64,000 nucleotides of DNA from Cercis canadensis. Lineage: Eukaryota > Streptophyta > Magnoliopsida > Fabales > Fabaceae. The stretch covers positions 1,887,211 through 1,951,210 of the forward strand of contig QAOA01003736.1 in NCBI GenBank assembly GCA_003255065.1, given 5' to 3'. A program made the translations under genes and the position numbers. Below, piece after piece: positions 48,546 through 60,909 of this stretch. Position 1 is the first letter of the stretch; every line of letters starts with the position of its first letter. The notes beneath the pieces were generated by a model that worked only from the letters and a program-made list of their open reading frames with translations, was not told the DNA's origin and made no database searches.

Positions 48546-49093
48546 TTTCTTATAATATTGAAAGCAAAGGTCAATGTGAAAAGGTGTACCCTTAAAATCA
48601 CTTGAGAATAAACTTAGTCTTAATGAGTGAAAATTGGCACAATGATACACTTACTGTTAAAACAAAAAAAGAAAAAAANAAACAAAAAAAAAAATTCATA
48701 TTTTTAGTTTTGTTTTTAAATTTGGAGTGTAGTTAAAATACTAAAAAAAATATATTTTTACAAAAAATGAAGAAGTTAAATCATGAAAGTTACCTATATA
48801 GGCTATAATATATGGATGAAAATCTAATTTAATATTTATCGTAATGTTGATATATCATCTTCATTGACTTAAGTTGATAATTGTCATTATACTTTTTATA
48901 GTTATTATATTCATCACTCGAATAAGAATAATTTAATCACTCATGTACCCACTTATATAGTTATATGTTAACAAAAACTGGCCAGGCTATGCATCCATCA
49001 TTAATTATATCTGATAAATTAAAGTATGATTAAGGGTTGGAACAAATTGCTCTAGTAGAAAATTAATTGAGGAATATTACACCAAAAAAAAAA
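48546..49093. other. AT-rich spacer with single-N join at 48679
   Basis: No exon visible. The lone N at 48679 lies between two A-rich stretches that could be overlapping contig ends. The right edge borders the 902-base gap. Confidence 0.4.
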
Positions 49094-49995
49094 NNNNNNN
49101 NNNNNNNNNNNNNNNNNNNNNNNNNNNNNNNNNNNNNNNNNNNNNNNNNNNNNNNNNNNNNNNNNNNNNNNNNNNNNNNNNNNNNNNNNNNNNNNNNNNN
49201 NNNNNNNNNNNNNNNNNNNNNNNNNNNNNNNNNNNNNNNNNNNNNNNNNNNNNNNNNNNNNNNNNNNNNNNNNNNNNNNNNNNNNNNNNNNNNNNNNNNN
49301 NNNNNNNNNNNNNNNNNNNNNNNNNNNNNNNNNNNNNNNNNNNNNNNNNNNNNNNNNNNNNNNNNNNNNNNNNNNNNNNNNNNNNNNNNNNNNNNNNNNN
49401 NNNNNNNNNNNNNNNNNNNNNNNNNNNNNNNNNNNNNNNNNNNNNNNNNNNNNNNNNNNNNNNNNNNNNNNNNNNNNNNNNNNNNNNNNNNNNNNNNNNN
49501 NNNNNNNNNNNNNNNNNNNNNNNNNNNNNNNNNNNNNNNNNNNNNNNNNNNNNNNNNNNNNNNNNNNNNNNNNNNNNNNNNNNNNNNNNNNNNNNNNNNN
49601 NNNNNNNNNNNNNNNNNNNNNNNNNNNNNNNNNNNNNNNNNNNNNNNNNNNNNNNNNNNNNNNNNNNNNNNNNNNNNNNNNNNNNNNNNNNNNNNNNNNN
49701 NNNNNNNNNNNNNNNNNNNNNNNNNNNNNNNNNNNNNNNNNNNNNNNNNNNNNNNNNNNNNNNNNNNNNNNNNNNNNNNNNNNNNNNNNNNNNNNNNNNN
49801 NNNNNNNNNNNNNNNNNNNNNNNNNNNNNNNNNNNNNNNNNNNNNNNNNNNNNNNNNNNNNNNNNNNNNNNNNNNNNNNNNNNNNNNNNNNNNNNNNNNN
49901 NNNNNNNNNNNNNNNNNNNNNNNNNNNNNNNNNNNNNNNNNNNNNNNNNNNNNNNNNNNNNNNNNNNNNNNNNNNNNNNNNNNNNNNNNNNNNNN
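49094..49995. other. Assembly gap of 902 N
   Basis: Unknown sequence. It contains the 3' end of the last exon of STP copy b (about 175 bases by comparison with the neighbours) and the 3' flank. Open frames that run through the N are not real. Confidence 0.99.
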
Positions 49996-51959
49996 AAGCC
50001 TCCAAACAGCAAGAAGATTCCATATTTGAGGTGGCAAAGTGACATGAGGAAGAGTTGTGCAACAAGAGCTGTGAAGATCATGTTCATACACACCACAACA
50101 CTCTGTGCAGCTGACCTAATCTCCAATGGGAAGAGCTCACTAGGAACCAACCAACCCAAGGGACCCCATGATCTTCCAAAAGCTAAGACGAACAAGAAAA
50201 TCACAATAACAAGGAAGATGCTAATCCCTGGAGACAATTGTTTGCCATGTCCAAACTCCAGGGCTAGCACAATAGCAGTAGCAACCTGTAGAGGAAAAAG
50301 CATAACATTAATAATAAGCAATTGAAGGAGCATTTACATAATAAAATTAAAATCAAGCAAAGTAGCTAGTATGAGAGAAGTTACCATGCAGCATATCATT
50401 TCAAAACCAGCCTCCAAAAAGAAAAATCTTCTACCAAACTTGTCAACAAAAGCCATTGAGATCAACGTGGCAACAACAAGTGCTACAGCTGTAATGGTAG
50501 AGGAATATAAAGCTGCTGCATCTCCAAAGCCCAAACTCTGGAAAATGACAGGAGCGTAGAAGAGGATGGAGTTATTGCCAGTTAACTGCTGGAATGATGG
50601 AATTGCCAAGGCACCAATAATGAACTGTGGCCTATTCCTCTTCTTGAGAAGGTTCTGGAATGGGTTCTTGATGGCTTGAGCTTCTTTGCTGGCCTCAATA
50701 AGATCTTCAAATTCAGCATCAACATTGGAGGTACCCCTAACTTTCTCCAACACTTTCCTTCCCTCCTCTAATCTTCCCATTTCCACTAAACTGTTTGGTG
50801 TCTCAGGACACAAAAGTCCACCAACAAACATAAGAGTTGCTGGAACTGTAGCCAAACCAAGGGACAATCTCCATCCCCATGGGTGGATTTGCCCAGTACC
50901 ATAATTCACAAAGTTAGCCACCAAGATTCCCAAGCAAGTCGTCAATTGGAACAATTGGTTCACTGCTCCTCGGATTTTTGCAGGAGACATTTCGGAAAGA
51001 TACAAAGGAACAGCCTGCACAATTACAAGAAAGAAAAAAAAACAAGTGTAAAATTAAAGCTCTTTCTCTTGTTGGGGTTGGAGGGTTGATGACGGTTTTG
51101 GAATTTGGAGCATTGAACTTACTTGGTTGCCAAATCCTATGCCTACACCTAAAAGACAACGACCAATGATCAACATTGTAATGTTAATGGCAAATGCATT
51201 GAGGACGGCTCCCATAAAGAAGCTTATAGATCCAACTATAATACTGGCTCTTCTTCCTTTATTCTTGGTTATAGTTGAAGCACCAAATGTGGACACGAGG
51301 GCCGCAAAATACAGAGACGAGGTAAAGAGTGTCAATATTTGATCGTCATATTTACAATAATCCGTCTCTGAAAGATGTGCGTGCTTCCTCTCATACACAT
51401 TTGGGAAGAATTCCTTCAAGAAATCATCCATCGAAGTCACTCCACCTGTGATCAATTAGCAAACAAATTTCAAATCATCTTGAGATTTTAGAATTTCTTT
51501 GCTGAGTCTTTTCAGTGTCATGTACATATATATCCTTATAGTTTCTTTTCCCTCTTAACAATTTTCATAAACAAGTTAAGTTCCATCCTAAATTTTAGAT
51601 ATCAAATTATTCTTATGTCTTCACTTAATAACTTTAGGTTTTTGGGAAAAATAGTTCTTTATACAAGATGAAGTCTCTTTAACCGAGCGTCTTGTTTATT
51701 ATAATATGACAAACAATATAAGATCTCTAATATCTCTTAAAGAATTCAGGATCATGTTTGAATTACAATGATATTATTTTGAAGGGAAACCAAAGCATGG
51801 ACCCAGATGGAGGAACTGACCTGAAACACCAAGATCATAACCGAAAAGAGAGCCACCCATAGCAGCAACTACACAAGCAAATATGAAATAGCCAGTAATT
51901 TTGTACTCATACAGATGCGCTCTCTTGTTGCCACCATCAACAAATCCTCCACCTGCCAT
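49996..51959 (-). CDS. STP-type hexose/H+ symporter, copy b, 3' end in gap
   Basis: Exons (minus): 51821-51959, 51123-51445, 50385-51014, then 50285 down to the gap at 49996. The visible part codes for about 460 residues and has no defect. Exon lengths 323 and 630 equal those of copy a; exon 1 is one codon shorter. Landmarks are MAGGGFVDGGNKRAHLYEY, FGYDLGVSGG with the proton-site Asp42, GRCLLGVGIGFGNQ, PETPNS, QQLTGNNSI and RSWGPLGWLVPSELFPLEIR. The frame is lost at LLFGG, just before the last membrane helix, only because of the gap. As for copy a, it should be a plasma-membrane monosaccharide/proton symporter of the STP14 type. It reads as an intact gene in an incomplete assembly, though a defect hidden in the gap cannot be ruled out. 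Confidence 0.88.
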
Positions 51960-52074
51960 TTTTCACTCTGCCTTAGGCTATGTCTATCTTTCTCAAAAAT
52001 ATGTGTCAATGTGCTAACAGAAAGAATTCAAGAATGAAAAGAATAAGCAATAATAAGAAATCCAATTCATGGGG

Positions 52075-52082
52075 TTTATATA
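52075..52082 (-). promoter_or_regulatory. TATA box of STP copy b
   Basis: TATATAAA on the minus strand about 116 bases upstream of the ATG at 51959, at a plausible distance for a short leader. Confidence 0.5.
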
Positions 52083-53537
52083 TGAAGATTAGAGTCAGTG
52101 GGTCAACACCGAGAGAAATTCAAATCCTATTTTTGCACAAAGACATGTAGGTCAAACAGAAAGAAAAAAATTGGTGATTATTTTAGCATGTGGATGTCTA
52201 AATTTAGACGCTAATCCCAATTCAAAAGGAAAAAGTGAAAAGGAAATGACAGTCAAGTAGCTAACAAGATAAAACATAACACTTTTGCTAGCTGCTTGTT
52301 CCTTATAATTGGACTATTACAATGAATTGATAATTAAAATTTTTTTATCAACAATACAGAAGGCTAAAGTCGACAACAATGTCCATTAAATCCTCAGATC
52401 TCATCTGTCAAGCCATATCCACAAGACAGAGTAGTGGTACTCAAAAAAATGTTGACTTTGAACAATATATATAAGTAGCGTCAACTATCATACAACATCA
52501 ATAAAAGAATCTCCATTCATGACTTAAATTTTTTTTAAAAATAATAGTTTCAATGAAAAATTATTTACAGCTAAGGATAATTTGATTTGTTATAAAATTT
52601 ATTTCTATTTTAGTTCTATAATTTTGTATTTAATCAATGGTATATAGCAATGCTGACTAAATTATCATACAATTAATTGCAGGTAAAAACTTTTTTATAA
52701 AACCTTGGGAATATTTCTTAGTAAATAGTATATCATAGGTTGAATATGAAGAGCATCTCCGTATATCACTTTCAACTGTACGTAATTTGAAGGATTCTTC
52801 TTCTAGCTGGTCTAGTTTCGGCTTACAATGTATATCTATAACAAGTTGACAACAAAATCACTTCCTTCCCCTCTTGAATCAAAGCTTCGTTTTTAGCCTA
52901 AACTAAATATGAGAGTAAAACTTCTCATTAAAAAATGAAAAAATTAGAAAGGAGTAGTACCTGTATTCTTTTAGCGTGATGCTAGCCACTAATCATCATT
53001 GCTACTGGGAATAGCTTTTGCTTCTTTTGCCGCTGGGTTGTCCCAATTACATAGCCTCTTATAGTTCGTCCAAGGGAAGATAAATATTACCATAACATTC
53101 TACATTATAAACTCTGCACCATAGTTTCTTTGAAGTCAAGAAAGGTTCTATATGCCAGCTAGGGCAATACTACAAACAGTTGGTAAGCATGATCAAAATC
53201 ACGAGCTGGCGTTAGCCACATCTAGCGAATGTGAATCCTTTGAGACGAAAGGGAACAAGTGAAAGAATTCGCAAAAGGTTACTAAAATTTTGTTCTATAT
53301 ATAAATTAATTATAACACAGTTGTTTTTTTGGGTTCAGTAAATTAATAGATTCCAGAGAAACCCCAAAAAATGATCTAGTAGAGGGGCCATAAATTCTAC
53401 TCTAACATAAATTATTGGGATGGTTCAGCCAGCTATCAACAACTTCAAGAAGTGGGTAATGGCCATAAGTTCATAAACTGACAAAAAAACTAAAAAGCTT
53501 ACTTGCTACTGCCGCTGCCGAAGAAAAATAGAAACTT
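52083..53537. other. Upstream region of STP copy b, gene-free
   Basis: AT-rich sequence with no recognisable exon. Nothing repeated or structured stands out by eye. Confidence 0.45.
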
Positions 53538-53749
53538 TGGGCTTGTTTGAAAGTGTTTTGATTTTTTTGTTTTTAAAAACAGTTTTTGAAAACAGCTATT
53601 TCTTGTTCTTGTTTTCTTATTTTTAAAACAGTTTTGTGAGAAGAAATTTTTAAAAACAGTATTCAAAAACAATTTTACCAAACAAGTTTTTTTTTTTATT
53701 GTTTTCAAAAACAAAAAACTGTTTTTAAAAACAGATTTCAATCAGGCCC
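53538..53749. mobile_element. Small inverted-repeat element (MITE, hAT-like)
   Basis: The 212-bp unit starts GGGCTTGTTTGAAAG and its other end read in reverse starts GGGCCTGATTGAAAT. The interior is made of poly-T/poly-A and AAAACAGTTTTT-like blocks that can fold back. Such ends are common in plant hAT-type MITEs. The eight-base flanks do not match well, so the insertion is either old or the ends are slightly off. Confidence 0.5.
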
Positions 53750-53795
53750 TTTTGTTGCTGGAATTTCAATTACTTCGTACTCTAATCAAGAAACT

Positions 53796-54449
53796 AAATG
53801 TCGTGCCGTTTCGTACGAAACGCACAAAATTTTTCTGTTTCCTCCATGTACGACACGAAACACATGTTCAATTTAGAAATTCTATCATTTCCATAAAAAC
53901 AAGCATGTGGCGATTCATTTTGGTGGAAACAGACAGAAACACACAAAATTTTCACGAGGGGTACAAAACAAACTGAAAAAGAATCAAAAGATAAGCAAAA
54001 GCAACAGAAAAAAGAAAAGAAAATATGTGACAATTTATATCACAGTTCATGAATGAGAAAGGATAATAATTTGTAAAGTTAAATAAAAACAAATGATACG
54101 GTTTGTCTCCATTATTTCTCAACCTCCACTCCACCAACCTTCAACTTGGTATAATATGTACTTTTCATTAAGTTTTATGTATCTCAAATGTTATAAACAT
54201 TTTTGGACATTGATTATATGAATGTTATTTGGTTAAAAATATAATTATTCAATAGTATATTATCTAATTTTATATATTTTTACCAGTATTATTATGTTAG
54301 AATCTTTTAAAATTAAAAAAAAAAAAATTATTGCTCAAAATTATTTGAAATGTTTCTTTAAAAAAATTTCGTTTTTACAAAATTTTTGAAGTATTTTCAA
54401 AATGTTTTCATTTTTTAAGTGACCGAAACGGTATTTCGATACGACATTT
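53796..54449. mobile_element. Candidate inverted-repeat element with AAATGTCGT ends
   Basis: AAATGTCGT followed by a TTTCGTACGAAA palindrome on the left mirrors AAATGTCGTATCG on the right read in reverse (around 54440). Both ends contain a CCGTTTCG box. The body is AT-rich and non-coding. Ends and class are uncertain. Confidence 0.4.
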
Positions 54450-56114
54450 TGCTCTGGACTCTTATATGCCTAAAGAGGCGTTGACGTGCGTGCTGTCTGA
54501 GCTGTTAAAAAGAGGATATGTAAGAGCAAATCAGCAAATATTGCGACAAGATGGGAAGGTCCGCCAAGCTGGCTTTGTCTGAGACTGTTTTTTTCTATAT
54601 AATATATGTGTTTTTAAATAAATAAATAATATTATATATACAATTTTATGTTGTTCAACTNTATTATATATACGATTTTATGTTGTTCAACTGGTGATCC
54701 AATTGGATATCTTCAAATTTTGATTTTATTTTTTTTGGGTGGAGAACACCTTAGTTTGACTTGTTCTTCTTTTTTTTTTTTTTCTTTTATTACAAGGAAA
54801 CTCAATGGGTTGTATATAAATTAATATATAAGAGATTGAATGTGTCACTCTCACATTATGGTAATGGGGAATGTTAACATGTTATTAGACACTGATTATT
54901 AGGTTTTAGGTCTCCTTTCTTTTGCTAAGCATGGGTTTTTTTCAAGTTTAATTTTTCATATTTTACACATGATCAATAGTGGATTTTAATGTTTATACAT
55001 ATATCCTCATTATATTTTTATATTATCTTTATTAGATGAATCCTATCACAATTGATATTTTTGTAGTTATATTCTGATTGCATTTTGCCGTTTTTAAATT
55101 TGGTATAAAACTTTAATATAGCTACTTGATTAATTGTGAATAAAACAAATATGTCATTTATATTTTATAGCAAATTTATTTAGATTCAAATTCTCTGACT
55201 TTCTATATTCATGTAAATTTCAAGACTATTAAATTCAATAAAAAATATCAAATGGTCAAACTGTAAATAATTTTTTCCCAGGGAGATTGTTAAGGGTGTT
55301 GAGTAGCTCAACTTTTTTGTATTTTAGCCACAACTCATACTTTGTTTCAAGGAGTAAATAAATATTGTAAGTTCTACACTCTCAAATACAAGTTTATAAA
55401 CCTTTTAGAGTATTCTTATAAACTCCATTTGTGCTAACTTTTCCGTCCGATATTTTTCAGAAAAACAGAGAGATAAATATTTTCTTGTGTCTTTGTTTTA
55501 TATAATAATAATAAGGTGAAAATTAATGTTCAATTTATTGAGTAAAATGTTAGTCTATTCTCAAAGACAATTACTTTCATATGAGAAAGAGGAAGAAAGA
55601 AATAACTGATATATATATATATAACTAGGGTAGACATTTTCTATTTTGTAAAGTAGATATTAGTATATATATTCTTAATTTTTTTATTGCTATAAATAGG
55701 GTATATATTACATGACAAATTTATATTTATATGTCTATTGGGAAAAATTATAGATGCTGAATCGTTCATGTAAATAAATATAATAGCAAAAAATAAACCT
55801 CACAATTTGTTAAAAAATTGTTTTGGAACTTAATTTATGAAAATCAGGAGTTTCTTGTATTTTAATGAAAACTTATTATTGCCTTCAATTACTCAAATTA
55901 CATGATATTGTTTGGAATAAATGGATCTTCAGTTATATATCTCAGTCTTACATATCAACTTTGAGTGGGGCTTATGTTCATTGTGACCAACAAAATAACC
56001 ATGTCAATTATGATTTCTTTTTGTTGTCAACTATATAAGATTTACCCAAACAGAGAAAGAGAAAAATAACTTGTTTGATGCAACGAGGAAGATTGATAAA
56101 AAGAAAATTTTTTA
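54450..56114. other. AT-rich spacer with single-N join at 54661
   Basis: No gene seen. The N at 54661 is flanked by two 31-base copies (54630-54660 and 54662-54692) that differ at one position, another probable unmerged overlap. Confidence 0.5.
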
Positions 56115-56770
56115 TGTTGAATAGTTTGGAAAGGTGTTTATTTAACCAAGTCCTACATTGGTTGAATTAAAAATGTAAAAGACTTTATAAATGTAAACTA
56201 AAGTTATAGAGTAACTTTAAATGAATGGGCACAAGCCCATTAGGCTAAGGCCCAATAGTCTAACAAGTCAAAGATGCTTACTGGTCTTTGATTGGCACTT
56301 GGGGCATCTTGGGCTTTGATTTGACAAGTATTTTAAAGTCCAGTTTTAATAACCGAACTGGACCAGTTCATGTCGGTTTAACCCAGTTTTGATGGCAGTT
56401 AATTAACTTATATCTATTTGGTTTATTAGTAAACCCGAATATACAATTGTGTCTGTTTCGAACAGACAGTTGTATCTATTTTGAACAGACAATTGTGTTT
56501 GTTTCGAACAGACAGTTGTGTCTATTCCGAATAGACAATCATGTTTGTTAATTACTGGCCAGTCATATTTGTTCAATTTGTACATTTTCAAGTCTATAAA
56601 AGGGAACTCCCTAATGCATTAAAATTCACTTTTCCATTGAGAGTTTTTTGAGGCCTTGTTGTATCCTGGGGTAACTTGCTTTTATAGAGAAGCAATATTA
56701 CACTCAAGACAATGTAATTGTTCATGCCTCAAAGCTAATCTAGTTAGTCTCCATTATCGTTTTTCTAACA
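56115..56770 (+). mobile_element. Solo LTR with 5-bp target-site duplication
   Basis: The 656-bp unit begins TGTTGAA and ends TCTAACA, the TG...CA rule for LTRs, and is flanked on both sides by TTTTA (56110-56114 and 56771-56775), a perfect five-base target duplication. A TATA box (TATAAAAG, 56595-56602) gives it plus-strand polarity. No second LTR, primer-binding site or coding sequence is present, so the internal part was removed by LTR-LTR recombination. Size and ends fit a Copia-type element, but this is not proven. It ends 141 bases from the stop codon of the third STP gene, which is transcribed towards it. Confidence 0.8.
56443..56549. repeat. 23-bp tandem repeats inside the LTR
   Basis: Four full copies and one partial copy of a 23-bp unit (56443, 56466, 56489, 56512, 56535). 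Each has an ACARTTGT start and a near-palindromic CTGTTTCGAACAG core that mutates mildly from copy to copy. They lie 50-150 bases upstream of the LTR TATA box, the position of enhancer-type repeats in LTR promoters. Confidence 0.85.
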
Positions 56771-56911
56771 TTTTATTTCCAACTAAAAGACACAAAAGAG
56801 AACAAATTTATCCAACTTATCAGTGCAGCCTTATTTCCTAAATGAAAGCTGACTGAAAGAAGAAAGAATGAAAGGGGAGGCATGAATTTTTGGTGCCTAG
56901 CTTGACATTCT

Positions 56912-58698
56912 CTATACATGAGAAGAGGACGGGGCATGGACATGGACACGGCCATGGCCATGGTCATAGTCATGGTCCCCTTCTCCTACTACACGCTTCC
57001 AGAACCAGTGATTCTCAAATAGAAGATAAATCTCCTCAATTGGGACTTGCTTTGTTTCTGGCAGAAAGAGGTAAATGAAGCAGCCCATACACAAAATCAA
57101 GGCTGCAAAGAGCAAGAATATCCCATATTTGAGGTGGCAAAGTGACAGCAGGAAAAATTGTGCTACAATTGCTGTGAAGATCATGTTGACACACACCACA
57201 ACACTCTGTGCAGCTGACCTAATCTCCAACGGGAAGAGCTCACTAGGAACCAACCAACCCAAGGGACCCCATGATCTTCCATATGCTAACACAAACAAGA
57301 AAATTACGATCACAAGGAAGATGCTAACTCCTCTAGACATTTCTTTTCCATGTCCAAACTCAAGGGCTAGGATTATAGCAGTAATAACCTGAATGCACGT
57401 GAGATCACAATAAAAATACATAATCAAATCAATTGAATGAGATGAAATTAAAAGAACCTAGTAATTTGGATTGGCACCAAGTATGAAATGGCGAGAATGA
57501 CGAAGTTAATTTTTTACCATGTAGCAGATCATTTCAGCACTGGCTTCCAAAAAGAAAGCTCTTCTACCAAACTTGTCAACAAGACCCATTGAGATCAATG
57601 TGGCAACAACAAGTGCTACACTGCTAATGAGAGATGAAGCTAAAGATGCCCCAGCGCCCATGCCCAAAGTCTGGAAAAGGACAGGAGCATAGAAGAGGAT
57701 GGAGTTATTGCCAGTTAGCTGCTGGAATGCAGGAATTCCCAAGGCACCAATCACCAATTGTGGCCTGTTCTTCTTCCTCAGAAGGTTCTGGAATGGGTTC
57801 TTGATGGCTTGAGCTTCTTTGCTGGCATCAATAAGATCATCAAATTCAGCATTAACGTTAGCGGTACCCCTGATTTTCTCCAATATTCTTCTTGCTTCAT
57901 CTAATCTTCCCATTTCCACTAGACTGTTTGGTGTCTCAGGACACAAAAGTCCACCAACAAACATAAGAATTGCTGGGACTGCAGCCAAACCAAGGGACAA
58001 CCTCCACCCCCATGGATGCAGTTGCTCAGTACCATAATTCACAAGGTTAGCAACCAGTACTCCCAAGCACGTTGTCAGTTGAAACAATTGGTTCACTGCT
58101 CCTCTTACTTTTGCCGGAGACATTTCCGAAAGATAGAGTGGAACAGCCTAATTCACAATCATAATATATTACAAACATAATAAATTAGCATTGCATGATG
58201 CATGCAAGCATGCATTAAATTGAACTAACTTACTTGGTTGCCAAATCCGATGCCTACGCCGAGAAGGCAACGGCCGATGATAAGCATAGCAACATTGATA
58301 GCAGCTGCATTGAGGATTGATCCAAGAAAGAAACTTATGGACCCAAGTATGATACTCACTCTTCTTCCTTTGTTCTTGGTCACTCTAGAAGCAGCAAATG
58401 TTGAGATGAGGGCAGCAAAGTATAGAGACGAAGTAAAGAGCGTTAACATCTGGTCGTCAAATTTACAGTAATCTGTCTCATTACTATGTGCCTTCTTCTT
58501 CTTGTACACATGTGGGAAGAATTCAACCAAGAAATCATCCATGGAAGTGACGCCACCTGAAATACCAAGATCATATCCGAAAAGAGAGCCACCCATAGCT
58601 GCAACAAGACAAGCAAAGACGAAATAGGCAGTAATTCTGTACTCATAAAGGTGAGCCCTCTTAAGATTCCCAGCATCCCCAAATCCTCCACCTGCCAT
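56912..58698 (-). CDS. STP-type hexose/H+ symporter, copy c, with one intron fewer
   Basis: Exons (minus): 58234-58698, 57518-58147, 56912-57388, giving 523 residues. Exon 1 (465 bases) equals the sum of exons 1 and 2 of copy a, so the intron after GYDLGISG is missing without loss of a codon. The protein has MAGGGFGDAGNLKRAHLYEY, FGYDLGISGG with Asp43, GRCLLGVGIGFGNQ, PETPNS, QQLTGNNSI, RSWGPLGWLVPSE and LPETKQVPIEEIYLLF, and should import hexoses with protons across the plasma membrane, as copies a and b. The C-terminus differs: after FWKRVV it carries a tail of about 22 residues with six His (DHDYDHGHG, then VHVHAP), encoded by a CATGGN-like hexamer repeat. No stop or frameshift is seen, so it is likely functional. 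Its 3' flank runs into a solo LTR. Confidence 0.93.
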
Positions 58699-58878
58699 TT
58701 TTTAGCTTTATGTATTATCTGCTTAATTCACATAAATGCAAAATTGGAATGCTATTAATTTTTTGGCTGTTTTAATTAACTAAACAAACCTATATGTTTT
58801 ATTTTAGAAAGGAAAGGAAAAGGTAAAAACAAAAAGGATCACAACATTATTATGCTCTACATCAACTACTTTGGTTCC

Positions 58879-58886
58879 CTTTTATA
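58879..58886 (-). promoter_or_regulatory. TATA box of STP copy c
   Basis: TATAAAAG on the minus strand within CTATAAAAGGG, a textbook plant TATA box, about 180 bases above the ATG at 58698. Confidence 0.6.
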
Positions 58887-58889
58887 GTC

Positions 58890-60909
58890 CCCACAACCAC
58901 AACCCTTTCTTCTTTTGCGTGATTGGGAATGAATATTGAAGCAGTACAAGTCGCTGAAGCACAAGAAAGGAGGTCAAATATAGCAATTTGAATCGTCAAC
59001 CATTGGCTTATGGACATCAAAACCACTCCACTAATTCTTTGCTTTTACTTTCTCACAGTAAAGTCATTACCTATTCAAACGCCATCTCTACTTCTTTCCT
59101 CTCACTCTTGCATGCTTTCTATTTTCAGCTATTTTTTAATTCATTAATACAACTTTGATATTTAACTATCTCTTTTTAAACAAATTTTTACATAGCTTTG
59201 TGCTAAAATAAGGTTGACAATTTTTAAGCACCTTGGATGAATATTTTCCTCCAGCATTACCCTCAATTACCAAGCAATCAATCTGTTTTATCACTCTTCT
59301 TCTTACTTTTTTTTCATTATGTCATCATTTCAACGAAGCATATCTTTTAGGCTTTTTTTTTAACTTTTCCACGGTATAACCAAGTTAAAAACATGGGTCG
59401 GGCCCCAGCCCAGCAGTCCTAAGTTGTTATCTTGGGCCAGCTTTTGTGCTTCACTAAAACAAACTTTGTTTTTTTTTTATATGTGACATTCACATTACAT
59501 AGGTTAGCCTGCTGTCTTTATCTCTGCTTCTACCCAAAAAATATGGACTATTCTATGGCTGAGCTTACGACATTCTTATTTGCATTACCATATTTTCCTC
59601 AATTTTTTTTATAATTCTCTATTTTATTTAAAATATCCTTAATTAAGTAGTATAGCATTTTTAGAAAAAGAGTATTGAGACTTTTTTTTTTTTTTTTGAT
59701 ACAAGATAAATGAAAATGCTAATAGTCCTAGGAGTATGGACTAAGAAGATCCCCCATTTCTTAAATTACAGATTTAGACTGATTTAAATACCACATGGGT
59801 TATCCATTAGATTCAGTTTTAGACATCTACGAATTCTTAATCAAACAATAATTATCACAACAACAACTATTCTGGTGCTGCCCCTCTTAATTTTTTATTT
59901 TTCAAACAATAAATAGAAAAATCCAAATTTTAAGGGAAAAGCATCTTGTTGAAACTACATTTAAGAATATTTTTTAAAAAAATTAAGACATATTCTTCAA
60001 AGTGAAAACGTGCTAATAGGCTAATTAATTATTATCTAAAAATATGTGTTTGTCTAGATTGCTATCTTAATTAGCATTCACATCATTGTGTTTAAATTAG
60101 AGCAATGCTACAATTTTGACCTACATTTTTATGTTTGTGAGAGTATTATTCTCAGGTTAATAAGATTTTTACCTATTTAAGATTACTATTTTTTGTTATA
60201 AGGAGTATTTTTTTTAAAAAAAAAATTAACTCATTTAAAATGAACAAAGGTATACACAGCACAATTGATTTGAGAATCTTTCAAAAAGATTCCCATATCC
60301 ATATCCTCGATTTGTTACCAACCAAAAATATTCTCGACTAAAAAATCTATTTATATCTAGAAAAAAAATAAATTAAAATGCCTTTCAAATTTGACACTTT
60401 AACTACACGTTAATAAATTATTATATAAAAAATAATAATACTGTTAACTGCATAATGCCACCCAAAACACGTTTTGTACTAAAAATATGAAATTTTACAA
60501 AAAAAAAAAAAAGCTGCATGAGCAAATAATTCAAGTTTTCTAATAAAAGGTGAAATGTGAATTTCAAATCAAAAAATTTCAAAAAATATTTGATTTTATT
60601 CTGCCATCTGCAGTAAAAGTTCGAGGGAAAAAATTGAAGAAAATTAACCGAAACAGTAAACACCATATTTTTTAGAAAATTTAGTTTAAGATTAAGGTGA
60701 TTTTTCTATGCCACTTATTGTTGAAATGTAACAACTGACACTACAGTTGACAGCCAATCAAATGAAGACATGATGTAGGTGATAAACTTGGTTAAGCAGA
60801 TTTTATTGAATTATGATTTTGCCTCGAAGTTAATATAATAAAAAAAATTGTCCAATTAAATTACTGAAATGTTATTATAACATGTCTGCGCTATTGAAGT
60901 GCAGATTGA
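58890..60909. other. Upstream region of STP copy c, gene-free
   Basis: AT-rich, poly-T and poly-A runs, no recognised exon. I looked here for the missing 5' exons of the cyclase-like gene and found none. Confidence 0.45.

Noticed and set aside
49052..50333. Long open frames of 320-418 residues
   Set aside because: They run through the 902 N of the assembly gap. Only the part coding for STP copy b (49996-50285) is real.
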